DNA from: Niabella agricola
GTDB lineage: Bacteria > Bacteroidota > Bacteroidia > Chitinophagales > Chitinophagaceae
DNA length: 64,000 bases
Assembly: GCF_021538615.1 (NCBI RefSeq)
Contig: NZ_JAJHIZ010000002.1
Coordinates: forward strand, 744,001-808,000
Direction of reading: 5' to 3'
The notes below the pieces were generated by a model. It was given only the letters and a program-made list of their open reading frames with translations, ran no database searches and had not been told where the DNA came from. The position numbers and the translations under genes were made by a program. How positions within the stretch are numbered: the first letter of the stretch is position 1; each line of letters opens with the position of its first letter. Below are positions 45,601 to 52,975 of the stretch, one piece after another.

Positions 45601-46947
45601 ATGGTATACAGCGATGCTGCCCGGTCAAAAAAACTGGTGGAGTATGTATATGATGAAGCTGGCAGCCGGATCAAAAAGATCAGCTATAACAGTACCGGCG
45701 GCGTTATCAAAACCACTTTTTATATCGGGGATGTGATTTATGAGCAAAATGCCGGTCAGGCCCTGGTGCAAACCGAAGTGCCCTTTAGCGCCGGCGGCCG
45801 CATCGGCATTTATTTCCGGCAGAGTAATGCCTATCGCTATGAAATGCAGGACCACCTGGGCAATGTAAGAGCTGTGTTGGTAAAAACCAACAGCGGCAGC
45901 ACGGATTATGTGGTTTTCCGGGATTACTATCCGTTTGGAATGGAAATAGGGGGGAGAAGTTATACCGATGCGGATGGATACCGCTATGGATACCAGGGGC
46001 AGTACGCGGAAAAAGATCCGGAAACGGGTTGGAATGCCTTTGAATTAAGAATGTATGATAGTCGCGTGGGCAGGTGGTTAAGTATTGATCCTGCAGGCGA
46101 ATTTTATAGTCCTTACGTGGCAATGGGTAATGATCCGGCGAATGGGGTCGATCCAACAGGAGGCTTTACGGATGATCCTCCGGCGAAGGAATTGGATAAT
46201 GTTACAATCCGCGGTTATACAAATCAATGGAATCGCATGAATTACCGGGATTGGATACAGGAATGGGATTTTCTGGGGGGGAAGGAACGAGGATATGAAT
46301 ATTATGCTGACATTTTGCGTAATCATCACGGCACACCGAAAGCCTGGCGATTTTTGAACCAGGTATCCGATCCTAACAATGTAGGATATAGGGAAAGGTT
46401 GCAGGCAAGCAAAGATGAATTTCAGCGGGTTTCAGGGATAATAGCCAAAGAGGCGATCATTTGGTTTGCTGGTGGAGAGGTTGTAAGTTTGTTGAGTAAG
46501 GGATATAAAGCCTATAGAGCGTATCGTTTGTTAAAGGCCACGGGTGTAGATAAGCTCACGATTGAGGCAACAACCACAGCAGTGGAAGTTGGAGCGGCCA
46601 AGGCAGTTCATGCATTGGCCGCTGAGACGGGAAGTACAGCTTTACGCAAAGTCGGTTCTGTTTTAGAGAGCGTTGATGATGTCCTTACTAATCCTAGCCT
46701 ATTACAAGGTCAATCTTATGGTTATGTTCGCAATATGCTAAGTAAGTCAGAAGGCTGGGTAAATAGCGTTATGACTAAAACCAGAGGAGCGGATAAAGGT
46801 TGGGTATTACGTCAGGTTAATAGTAGGGGTCAAGAAACAGGTAGATTAATTCAATATCATCCAGGTTCACGCAGGCATTTTGGTGGAGCTCCATATTGGA
46901 AAGTATCTAATGGTGCAAATACATTTAGATTTCCAGCAGCAAATTAA
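42610..46947 (+). CDS. Rhs/YD-repeat protein with C-terminal toxin-like tip
   Basis: 1445 residues with signal peptide (about 1-20), a DUF6443-like N-terminal part (about 25-170), YD repeats (EYDADERLSKAYT, YQYDALGQLIAEV) and an Rhs core: GRIGIYFRQSNAYRYEMQDH, DYYPFGMEIGG, RMYDSRVGRWLSIDPAGEFY, ending NGVDPTGG near 1185. The last 260 residues are the variable tip: ELDNVTIRGY linker, an Ala-rich helical section, then a compact end, GLIQYHPGSRRHFGG-like (GRLIQYHPGSRRHFGGAPYW), which looks like a small cationic nuclease fold. Delivered effector function is inferred. The tip is A+T-richer than the shell. Confidence 0.88.
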   Translation: MNKKILLCTWLVMLSLMMSAQQTSNSLPWIHTKNLKANNTANGEERIYFDNTGKVIQSQAKNITTDTTLVSQTIYDAYDRPAITTMSAPAGTGFEYRNNFVTDATGKPYDHTNFDDAKTDSPDAVGVQPGTLGWYYSSGNIKELRVPTTGYPYSRTDFYRDGTGNAKRTAGPGDAYKMGTNRDMSSYIAPVQNELNHYLQIRNKYFAEAELGAMPTSLAGKAFQSVAKDVNGKEQISITDQDGKVLMTALPGSELTVTHAVTIGGVVDYVYYSNNDYVGTALQSVSVNGGNIKIYTSSNGDPNGPWLQVYNGPAADIAGLGMIIYKPEIFKIESDVPFTINYDASGTTSTPVCRGCAAQLGKERASALYYFKVLADAPVQVSGSDYTLFDMKTEQPVTGFSGNGMLPKGYYKLVNNNNFYNVSLTYTNSYSDISYTFYNQLGQAVASIDPEGVSKLIANPNAYATKNDIPFLSTSEYNLRGQLIAATSSDGARSEFIYRRDGKLRFSQNAKQRPLGWFSYTNYDPWGRAIESGEYHPNGDVTFNGLKTNTAVLENKTLQGGLSAGTKVDWTRTTYDVEDNTHSLSGYTQTFVRGGVSTTEGPDSKTWYSYDEQGRSTWTIKRIRAMDNGNDKYFTEDYLYDSEGNLTKTIFQKNVSAETFVQYYEYDADERLSKAYTNTTDNAGTKILQAKLDYFLHGPVKRMEIGGNLQGIDYTYTLDGKLKAINHSKKGMDPGKDGMTGDHSGFLPDAFGEVLEYYDGDFTSNTLIGSNTSGSSGSAVYADLQVSSHDPQTTVYKATNSITFLPGFNSNGNSFSTQLGMPASGGTEDGSTPATNISIAINDGTPAQYGGQIRGMSWFSKKTAMAGVAETPNMYAYKYDNKYRFHTATWGGISNNAFSPQLGVNNETIPDQTGYDKHGNIKNLSRTDAAGTTVDNFQYNYTANTNRLESITQQTTGQTYASYQYDALGQLIAEVPGPAYGTAPAKYIDYNVSGLVTMVYSDAARSKKLVEYVYDEAGSRIKKISYNSTGGVIKTTFYIGDVIYEQNAGQALVQTEVPFSAGGRIGIYFRQSNAYRYEMQDHLGNVRAVLVKTNSGSTDYVVFRDYYPFGMEIGGRSYTDADGYRYGYQGQYAEKDPETGWNAFELRMYDSRVGRWLSIDPAGEFYSPYVAMGNDPANGVDPTGGFTDDPPAKELDNVTIRGYTNQWNRMNYRDWIQEWDFLGGKERGYEYYADILRNHHGTPKAWRFLNQVSDPNNVGYRERLQASKDEFQRVSGIIAKEAIIWFAGGEVVSLLSKGYKAYRAYRLLKATGVDKLTIEATTTAVEVGAAKAVHALAAETGSTALRKVGSVLESVDDVLTNPSLLQGQSYGYVRNMLSKSEGWVNSVMTKTRGADKGWVLRQVNSRGQETGRLIQYHPGSRRHFGGAPYWKVSNGANTFRFPAAN

Positions 46948-46957
46948 AATTTGAATT

Positions 46958-47290
46958 ATGACATTAGATGTAAATGATAAATTTTCTCTTTTAAGAAATA
47001 GCTTAGTCACTTTGTCAAAACCATATAAAGAACAAATGGCTATTTTCCCCGATTATGCTGATGCATTTGATGAGGCTATTTCTGATTTTGATAATGCATT
47101 CAGGTTGCTGCCTAGTTTAATGGAAGCAAGAATTGTTTCTTATGAAGCGGTTATTGATATTTTGAAATGCAACAATCTTATAGAGCTTAATCTTTCTATT
47201 GAAGAAAGACAAACTGACGAAAGCTTTGAAAATGATGATGCTTGGAATTTAGTACGAGAATATGCGGCACGAGCATTGAGCTTGTTATAG
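46958..47290 (+). CDS. Probable immunity protein for the Rhs tip
   Basis: 110 residues, acidic and helical, no signal peptide (DYADAFDEAISDFDNAFRLL). It starts 10 nt after the Rhs stop and is followed directly by a terminator. Charge is opposite to the basic tip end, as expected for a nuclease inhibitor. No known family was recognised. Confidence 0.75.
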   Translation: MTLDVNDKFSLLRNSLVTLSKPYKEQMAIFPDYADAFDEAISDFDNAFRLLPSLMEARIVSYEAVIDILKCNNLIELNLSIEERQTDESFENDDAWNLVREYAARALSLL

Positions 47291-47291
47291 G

Positions 47292-47318
47292 CAAAAGCCC
47301 GACAAGTCCGGGCTTTTG
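47292..47318. terminator. Terminator hairpin at the end of the Rhs operon
   Basis: CAAAAGCCCG (47292-47301) pairs perfectly with CGGGCTTTTG (47309-47318) around a 7-nt loop. A-run and T-run flanks make it potentially bidirectional. Confidence 0.8.
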
Positions 47319-47341
47319 TACTTTATCTAAAAGCCCCCTTC

Positions 47342-47358
47342 CCGCGCAGGTCTGTCGC
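47342..47358. repeat. 17-bp dispersed repeat
   Basis: CCGCGCAGGTCTGTCGC occurs here and, in the same orientation, at 60692-60708. The flanks also look alike in layout (a weak inverted repeat follows). An element boundary or dispersed repeat is likely; its identity is unknown. Confidence 0.5.
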
Positions 47359-47519
47359 TAAGGTTTTGCATAGCTGACCTGTGCAATAACGTTACTTTTT
47401 GTTACATCCGTTTTTGTTTCATTCCGCTGGAATGAAAATGGGCCAATGAGTGACCGATAATGGTATGCATACAAAGCTCTTTGAATTGCAGCCAAATTCT
47501 GGAAGAACTAAATACTTTC

Positions 47520-47979
47520 ATCGCCGGCGGCCGCATCGGTATTTACTTCCGGCAGAGCAATGCGTATCGTTATGAAATGCAGGATCACCTGGGCAATGTA
47601 AGAGCTGTGTTGGTAAAAACCAACAGCGGCAGCACGGATTATGTGGTTTTCCGGGATTACTATCCGTTTGGAATGGAAATAGGGGGAGAAGTTATACCGA
47701 TGCGGATGGATGCCGCTATGGATACCAGGGGCAGTACGCGGAAAAAGATCCGGAAACGGGTTGGAATGCCTTTGAATTAAGAATGTATGATAGCCGGGCG
47801 GGCAGGTGGTTGAGTATTGATCCTTCAGGCGAATTTATAGCTCTTACGTACCAATGGGCAATGATCCGGTGAGTCTGGTCGATCCAACAGGAGGCTTTAC
47901 TGATGATCAGGTGTGGGGTAAAGGTTTGCCAGGTATTCCTGTAAATATTAACACAAACAAAGGGCCATCCATCTTTTAA
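47520..47979 (+). pseudogene. Decayed duplicate of the Rhs core with a different tip
   Basis: Nearly the same DNA as 45786-46169 (FRQSNAYRYEMQDHLGNVRA…DYYPFGMEIGG) but with a run of six G cut to five near 47680, and a missing T near 47835, each shifting the frame. After the core end DPTGGFTDD the tip diverges to QVWGKGLPGIPVNINTNKGP and stops. It has no N-terminal shell. It is probably a displaced tip cassette or the scar of recombination. Confidence 0.8.
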
Positions 47980-48294
47980 AAAAAAAACGGCAGGACCTGT
48001 TTTTTTCTTTTAGTAATGATATATCTTTGAAGGGATAACCCTGGCTGAAACCATAACTTGATTTTTATGAATGCACACTGCGCTATGAGACTTTACCGGC
48101 ATCTTTTGCAAACGCTGTTAAATAGAGAAACGGTCTTCATTGCATAACTTTAATTCTATTTTTATAAACAGATACGATCACTGTGAACGATCATTGATGT
48201 TACTGCTTACGTCATTAATAATCATCTTATAAATGCATAAACCGGAGCAGCCTGGCTTCAAAGATTTTCTTCAACCAACACAAAAACAAACAAC
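47980..48294. other. Intergenic region
   Basis: About 315 bp between the Rhs remnant and the fibre-like gene. No gene, RNA or clear promoter was seen. Confidence 0.5.
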
Positions 48295-49122
48295 ATGAAA
48301 CAACTTTTTTTCAGTCTATTGCTGCTGGTTTTGATAACCACTGAAACTATAGCACAGAATACCTTTCCGGCCTCTGGTTATGTCGGTATTGGCACGGTTT
48401 CTCCCGGCGCTCACTTGCATATTAAAACTAACAATCCTCAATTGTTTCTTGATGGGGACGAAAATTCCTACTATCCATCCATACGGGTTAAAAGTATTAC
48501 CGGCGATGGCTGGATCGATAATTATGGGCTCATCAGTAATTTTCATGGGATGTTCCTGAATTGTGGTTTTCCAACTGGACGGGCCAGCATTGGTGTTTCA
48601 AACAGAGGTGTTGTGACCTTTTCCCAGGATAGCACCATGGTACCCCACACTATCATAGGTGCAGCAAATCAAACCGGTGATCATTTCAGGGTAGTAGCCA
48701 ACCTTGCTGCAAACAACACCTATCTTTTGGAGAAAAGTCTGTTTGTAATTGATAAAACGGGGAATGTCGGCATCGGTATATCCAATCCTGCGGAGCCATT
48801 ATCCGTAAATGGAAAGATTCGTGCAAAAGAGGTTCGGGTGGATGCCGGCCCCTGGCCCGATTATGTGTTTCGCCCGGACTATAATTTGAAACCGTTGGAT
48901 TCGCTCCGGAAGGAAATTCAAACATTGGGACATTTGCCGGGCATGCCCGATGCGAAAAAAGTCGCGCAGGAAGGGGCGGAACTCGGTATGCTGGTTCGCG
49001 AATTAGTTGAAAAGAATGAAACCTTAACGCTATACCTTTTACAGCAACACGAGCAAATCAAAAAACTGCAAAAACAGGTGGCGACATTAACGGCAAAAAA
49101 AGCGAAAGCAAAATACCGGTAA
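48295..49122 (+). CDS. Tail-fibre-like secreted protein
   Basis: 275 residues with signal peptide (1-21). SGYVGIGTVSPGAHLHIKTN and GNVGIGISNPAEPLSVNGKI are the GIGT-type repeats of Bacteroidota fibre proteins. The C-terminal block WPDYVFRPDYNLKPLDSLRK, GHLPGMPDAKKVAQEGAELG and a coiled coil match the protein at 32543-33217. A surface adhesin or Rhs-associated fibre is possible. Confidence 0.82.
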   Translation: MKQLFFSLLLLVLITTETIAQNTFPASGYVGIGTVSPGAHLHIKTNNPQLFLDGDENSYYPSIRVKSITGDGWIDNYGLISNFHGMFLNCGFPTGRASIGVSNRGVVTFSQDSTMVPHTIIGAANQTGDHFRVVANLAANNTYLLEKSLFVIDKTGNVGIGISNPAEPLSVNGKIRAKEVRVDAGPWPDYVFRPDYNLKPLDSLRKEIQTLGHLPGMPDAKKVAQEGAELGMLVRELVEKNETLTLYLLQQHEQIKKLQKQVATLTAKKAKAKYR

Positions 49123-49277
49123 GCAACCCTGCTTTTAACAACGGAATGTACCATTGCAGGTCTGGACAAATTTCCTTTAATGCTCAGGTAAAATAACCTT
49201 GTAGCAGGAGCTGCCTGTCTTTTATCAAAAACCATGGAGCCAACTGTTCTTATAAAAAACATTCAATCCTTTTATAC

Positions 49278-49450
49278 CAAGTACCCTCCGCTAAAAAAGT
49301 GGCAGAACAGGGTGTTGATATGGGCGCCAACCAGGCGGTATTGTTAGAAAAATCGAAGAACTGACCCTCTATGTCATTGAGCAGCAGAAACAAACAGCAG
49401 CACTCCGGCAGGATTTGAAAAAAGCGGCTGCAGAGCGCAGAAAACGCTGA
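49278..49450 (+). pseudogene. Remnant of a third fibre-like gene
   Basis: The plus strand reads QVPSAKKVAEQGVDMGANQA then, after a 1-nt loss in GAAAAATCG near 49350, KIEELTLYVIEQQKQTAALR to a stop at 49450. This is the C-terminal block and coiled coil of the family at 48295 and 32543. The rest of the gene is absent. Confidence 0.75.
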
Positions 49451-49661
49451 GGAAAAAACGGTACAGGAAGCGACCGGGAGGGCGGAAATCCGAAATGCGA
49501 AAGCAGCAATCCGTGGAATTTTTTTTGATTATTGCCCATTTGAGCCTACTTTTATCCCATAGATTCGTAAGAAACAGCCTGTCCTTTTGACGCCTGTGCC
49601 CGGTGAAATTGACTGACCCCTGCAAAAGCATGTTAAAAGCGGCCGCTGATTCCCCAATCGG

Positions 49662-49692
49662 TTTGGAAAATACCGGAAAAATGTTATTTTAG
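49662..49692 (+). promoter_or_regulatory. Probable promoter of the pilin-secretin gene cluster
   Basis: TTTG at 49662-49665, a 19-nt spacer and TATTTTAG at 49685-49692 (7 of 8 to TAnnTTTG). It would place the transcript start about 10 nt before the TTG start of the pilin gene. Confidence 0.45.
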
Positions 49693-49708
49693 TTTAAAAC
49701 AGATCGAC

Positions 49709-50134
49709 TTGAAGACACTCAGGCCCCAAAAAACTGCTCGTTACCGCTACGCTGCCTTTACTCTTACCGAAGTACTGGTGGTACTGATCATTATCGGCAT
49801 ATTGGTGCTATTGGCGCTGCCTAGTTTAATGCCGCTGATCTCCAAGGCCAAGAGCACGGAAGCCAAGCTGCAGCTGGAGCACGTGTATACCCTGGAACGG
49901 TCTTATTTTTTTGAGAACTCTGTTTATTCGAACGACCTGAATGCCATTTCCTTTGAACAGCAGCAGCTGACCACGGGCGGCGGACAGGCCAATTATAAAA
50001 TAGAAATTATAGATGCGTCTCCAAAAGGGTTTAAGGCCCGGGCTACGGCCGTAGTGGATTTTGATGGGGATGGCACATTTAACCAATGGGAGATCGATCA
50101 TAATAAAAAACTGGTGGAAACTGTTCCGGACTAA
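49709..50134 (+). CDS. Major pilin / pseudopilin (GspG or PilA-like)
   Basis: 141 residues from TTG at 49709 (no in-frame ATG precedes the signal). Basic leader, then AAFTLTEVLVVLIIIGILVL: cleavage before Phe17, Glu21 at +5, long hydrophobic helix. The head is small and lacks the Cys pair of many type IV pilins; a DFDGDGTFNQWEID stretch near the end could bind Ca2+, as GspG does. First gene of the plus-strand secretion cluster. Confidence 0.87.
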   Translation: MKTLRPQKTARYRYAAFTLTEVLVVLIIIGILVLLALPSLMPLISKAKSTEAKLQLEHVYTLERSYFFENSVYSNDLNAISFEQQQLTTGGGQANYKIEIIDASPKGFKARATAVVDFDGDGTFNQWEIDHNKKLVETVPD

Positions 50135-50138
50135 TGCT

Positions 50139-50672
50139 ATGGAAATATTGAGCCTGGTTTCTTTAATCGTTGTGTTGGCCGCAATGGCGGTCCGGGATTT
50201 CCGGTTCCGGGCCATCGAGGGCTATTATTACCTGCTGCTGGCGGCAGCCGTGGTCTTTTACGCAACAATGAAAGTGGCGGTTGCTGTACCGGTCTCCAAC
50301 CTGATGATGAATGCATGCCTGTTACTGCTATTAATGTACGGACTATGGGCTTATTTTAAAATCCGGAGTGGCATTTCGCTGCAGGAACTTTTCAGGAGCA
50401 AGCTGGGAATGGGCGACCTGTTGTTCTGGGTGGCGACCGCACCGCTTTTTGCCCCGCTTCATTTTATCGCCTGGATGATCGGGTCTTTATGCATCATATT
50501 GATCGCGTATGGAGTATGGCATGTGGCGGGCAGCCGGCAACAGGCCCAGGCTACCATACCACTGGCGGGCATGCAGGCGGTACTGTTGGCCCTGCTGCTG
50601 ATCCTGAACCAGGGCGTGCTCCACTATAATTTTTTTGAAGATTCAATCATCTTATCTGCCATTCAGCCATAA
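50139..50672 (+). CDS. Compact prepilin peptidase-like membrane protein (A24 family)
   Basis: 177 residues from the ATG at 50139, 4 nt after the pilin stop. About six hydrophobic segments. It has the two aspartates expected of A24 aspartyl peptidases: Asp20 in AVRDFRFRAI and Asp93 in KLGMGDLLFW (GxGD). The N-terminal methyltransferase/zinc domain of PilD is missing, as in short TadV/FlaK-type enzymes. It probably cleaves the four prepilin-like proteins of this locus. The stop overlaps the gspE start (ATAATG). Confidence 0.8.
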   Translation: MEILSLVSLIVVLAAMAVRDFRFRAIEGYYYLLLAAAVVFYATMKVAVAVPVSNLMMNACLLLLLMYGLWAYFKIRSGISLQELFRSKLGMGDLLFWVATAPLFAPLHFIAWMIGSLCIILIAYGVWHVAGSRQQAQATIPLAGMQAVLLALLLILNQGVLHYNFFEDSIILSAIQP

Positions 50673-52096
50673 TGCTTACCACCTCAAACATAGCAACGCT
50701 GATCACGCCGGAGCTGGCCTGGAAATACCATACGGCATTTGCGGGTTTCGAAAACGGTGTGCTATTGCTGTGGGCGGATGCGGGGGCAACGGAAACGGAG
50801 TTAAGGCTGCATAAGGAGGAACTGGAATGGATCACGGGTCATCCGGTGCGGTTTGAAAAGCTGGACAGTGCCTTGCTGACTCAAAAGATCAGCGAAATCT
50901 ATGCAAAAAAAGATACGGCCGACCAGCGGGGACAGCATAATTTTTATACCGGTCACCCGGATCATTTTTTAAACGACCTGATCGCGGAGGCTAAAAGCCT
51001 GAAGAGCAGTGATATTCATATTGAAACCTACGAGAACGACTGCCGGGTGCGCATCCGGGTGGATGGCTTGCTGGTGCTGCGTTACCTGATCGAAAAGAAG
51101 CAATACCCCGCGCTCATCAATAAGATAAAGATCAGCGCCAACCTGGATATTGCCGAAAAACGGCTGCCCCAGGACGGACGGATTTTTTTCCAGAAAGGCA
51201 ATGATAAATTTGATATCCGGGTATCTATCGTACCAACCCTGCACGGAGAAAAAGTAGTATTGCGGTTGCTCAGCAATGATGCCACCGATATCCGGCTGGA
51301 AACCCTGGGTTTTTCGGAAAATGATTTAAATAACTACCTGGAAGGGTTGAAAAAGCCCTATGGCATCGTGCTGATCAGTGGGCCCACGGGGTCGGGGAAA
51401 ACCACCACGCTGTATGCCACGCTGAAGCTGCTGAACCTTTCTACAAAAAATATCCTGACCATCGAAGATCCCATCGAGTATACCTTAAAGGGGATCAACC
51501 AGGTGCAGGTCAAAGAAAATATCGGGCTGAGCTTTGCCGTGGCACTGCGTACTTTCCTGCGGCAGGACCCGGATGTGATTATGCTGGGAGAGATCCGGGA
51601 TGCAGAAACCGCCAATATGGCGATACGGGCGGCACTCACGGGGCACCTGGTGCTTTCCACCATTCATACCAATTCGGCCTGGGGTACGGTGTCGCGCCTC
51701 ATCGATATGAATATCCCGTCCTTTTTGATCGCCAATACGCTGAATACCTCGGTGGCACAGCGGTTGGTGCGTCTGCTTTGTCCAGATTGCAAACGGGAAG
51801 AGTCCTTTTTACCCTCTTTCTTCCCGAAAAATTACCGGCCGCCGCAGGCATTGCACCGGCATTGGATACCGGTGGGTTGCCCGCATTGTTTTAATACCGG
51901 CTACCGGAAGCGGAAGGCGATCTATGAGGTAATACCCGTGGACGGGGAGCTGGCAGACGAAATAAAAAAGGGAAGTTCCCGGGTGGATGAACTTTTAAAG
52001 GAGAAACAGATAAAAACATTGGCCGATAATGCTTTTGAATTACTGAAAGCCGGGGAAACTTCGCTGGAAGAGGTGTACCCGATGTTGCTGAACTAG
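50672..52096 (+). CDS. gspE: Assembly ATPase of the T2SS/T4P-like system
   Basis: 474 residues. The N-terminal part is short; then HFLNDLIAEAKSLKSSDIHI and the ATPase core: Walker A GPTGSGKTTT (about 236-245), Asp box ILTIEDPIEY, Walker B LRQDPDVIMLGEIRD, His box LVLSTIHTNSA, and a four-Cys zinc site (LLCPDCKRE, VGCPHCFNTG). It is full and intact. It powers pseudopilus assembly with GspF (27533-28702), which is encoded 22 kb away. Confidence 0.96.
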   Translation: MLTTSNIATLITPELAWKYHTAFAGFENGVLLLWADAGATETELRLHKEELEWITGHPVRFEKLDSALLTQKISEIYAKKDTADQRGQHNFYTGHPDHFLNDLIAEAKSLKSSDIHIETYENDCRVRIRVDGLLVLRYLIEKKQYPALINKIKISANLDIAEKRLPQDGRIFFQKGNDKFDIRVSIVPTLHGEKVVLRLLSNDATDIRLETLGFSENDLNNYLEGLKKPYGIVLISGPTGSGKTTTLYATLKLLNLSTKNILTIEDPIEYTLKGINQVQVKENIGLSFAVALRTFLRQDPDVIMLGEIRDAETANMAIRAALTGHLVLSTIHTNSAWGTVSRLIDMNIPSFLIANTLNTSVAQRLVRLLCPDCKREESFLPSFFPKNYRPPQALHRHWIPVGCPHCFNTGYRKRKAIYEVIPVDGELADEIKKGSSRVDELLKEKQIKTLADNAFELLKAGETSLEEVYPMLLN

Positions 52097-52110
52097 AAGG
52101 GGATTGGAAA

Positions 52111-52886
52111 GTTTAAACGCAAGGGACGCAAAGGATTTTGCAGAGTATGCAAAAGAAAGGGACATAGTGATCGTTGCGGGACTATTGCGCCCATTGCGGT
52201 TAAGTTTAAAACCGCAAGGAAGGTTTCTGAGAGCAGAGTTCTTTTTAGCGATGAGTGCAGGTTCTTAATTTCTTTGCGGTAGGAGTTTAAACGCAAGGGA
52301 CGCAAAGGATTTCGCAGGGTACGCAAAAGAGAGGGGCATAGTGATCGTTGCGGGACTATTGCGGTTAAGTTTAAAACGGCAAGGAAGGTTTCTGAGAGTA
52401 GAGTTCTTTTTAGCGATGAGTGCAGGTTCTTAATTTCTTTGCGGCAGGAGTTTAAACGCCAAGGACGCAAAGGATTTCGCAGGGCATGCAAGAAAGGGAC
52501 ATAGTGATCGTTGCGGGACTATTGCGCCCATTGCGGTTAAGTTTAAAACGGCAAGGAAGGTTTCTGAGAGTAGAGTTCTTTTTAGCGATGAGTGCAGGTT
52601 CTTAATTTCTTTGCGGTAGGAGTTTAAACGCAAGGGACGCAAAGGATTTCGCAGGGTACGCAAAAGAGAGGGGCATAGTGATCGTTGCGGGACTATTGCG
52701 GTTAAGTTTAAAACGGCAAGGAAGGTTTCTGAGAGTAGAGTTCTTTTTAGCGATGAGTGCAGGTTCTTAATTTCTTTGCGGCAGGAGTTTAAACGCCAAG
52801 GACGCAAAGGATTTCGCAGGGCATGCAAGAAAGGGACATAGTGATCGTTGCGGGACCATTGCGCCCATTGCGGTTAAGTTTAAAAC
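52111..52886. repeat. Tandem repeat array between gspE and the secretin gene
   Basis: Five units begin with GTTTAAACGC at 52111, 52285, 52450, 52622 and 52787, with spacings of 174, 165, 172 and 165 nt. Units 2 and 4 look identical, as do most of 3 and 5, so a 337-nt dimer is also repeated. The units contain GCAAGGGACGCAAAGGATTT and TTGCGGTTAAGTTTAAAAC motifs typical of dispersed Bacteroidota repeats. Long minus-strand frames inside are by-products of the repeat, not genes. Confidence 0.9.
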
Positions 52887-52975
52887 ATAATGCATGCGGC
52901 GATTTCGCTAAATGCGCTGAAATCTATGAGAAAGAGACGTAGCGGTTTAAGTTTCAAAAAGAGGAAGAAACATTT

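Noticed and set aside
47460..47780. A 106-residue plus-strand ORF as a real gene
   Set aside because: It is the frameshifted core duplicate; its end is a shifted reading of DNA that encodes the Rhs core in another frame.
52093..52828. Two long minus-strand open frames with identical 132-residue products
   Set aside because: They arise from the tandem repeat units, have Leu/Arg-rich low-information sequence and no domain; their sameness reflects the 337-nt repeat.
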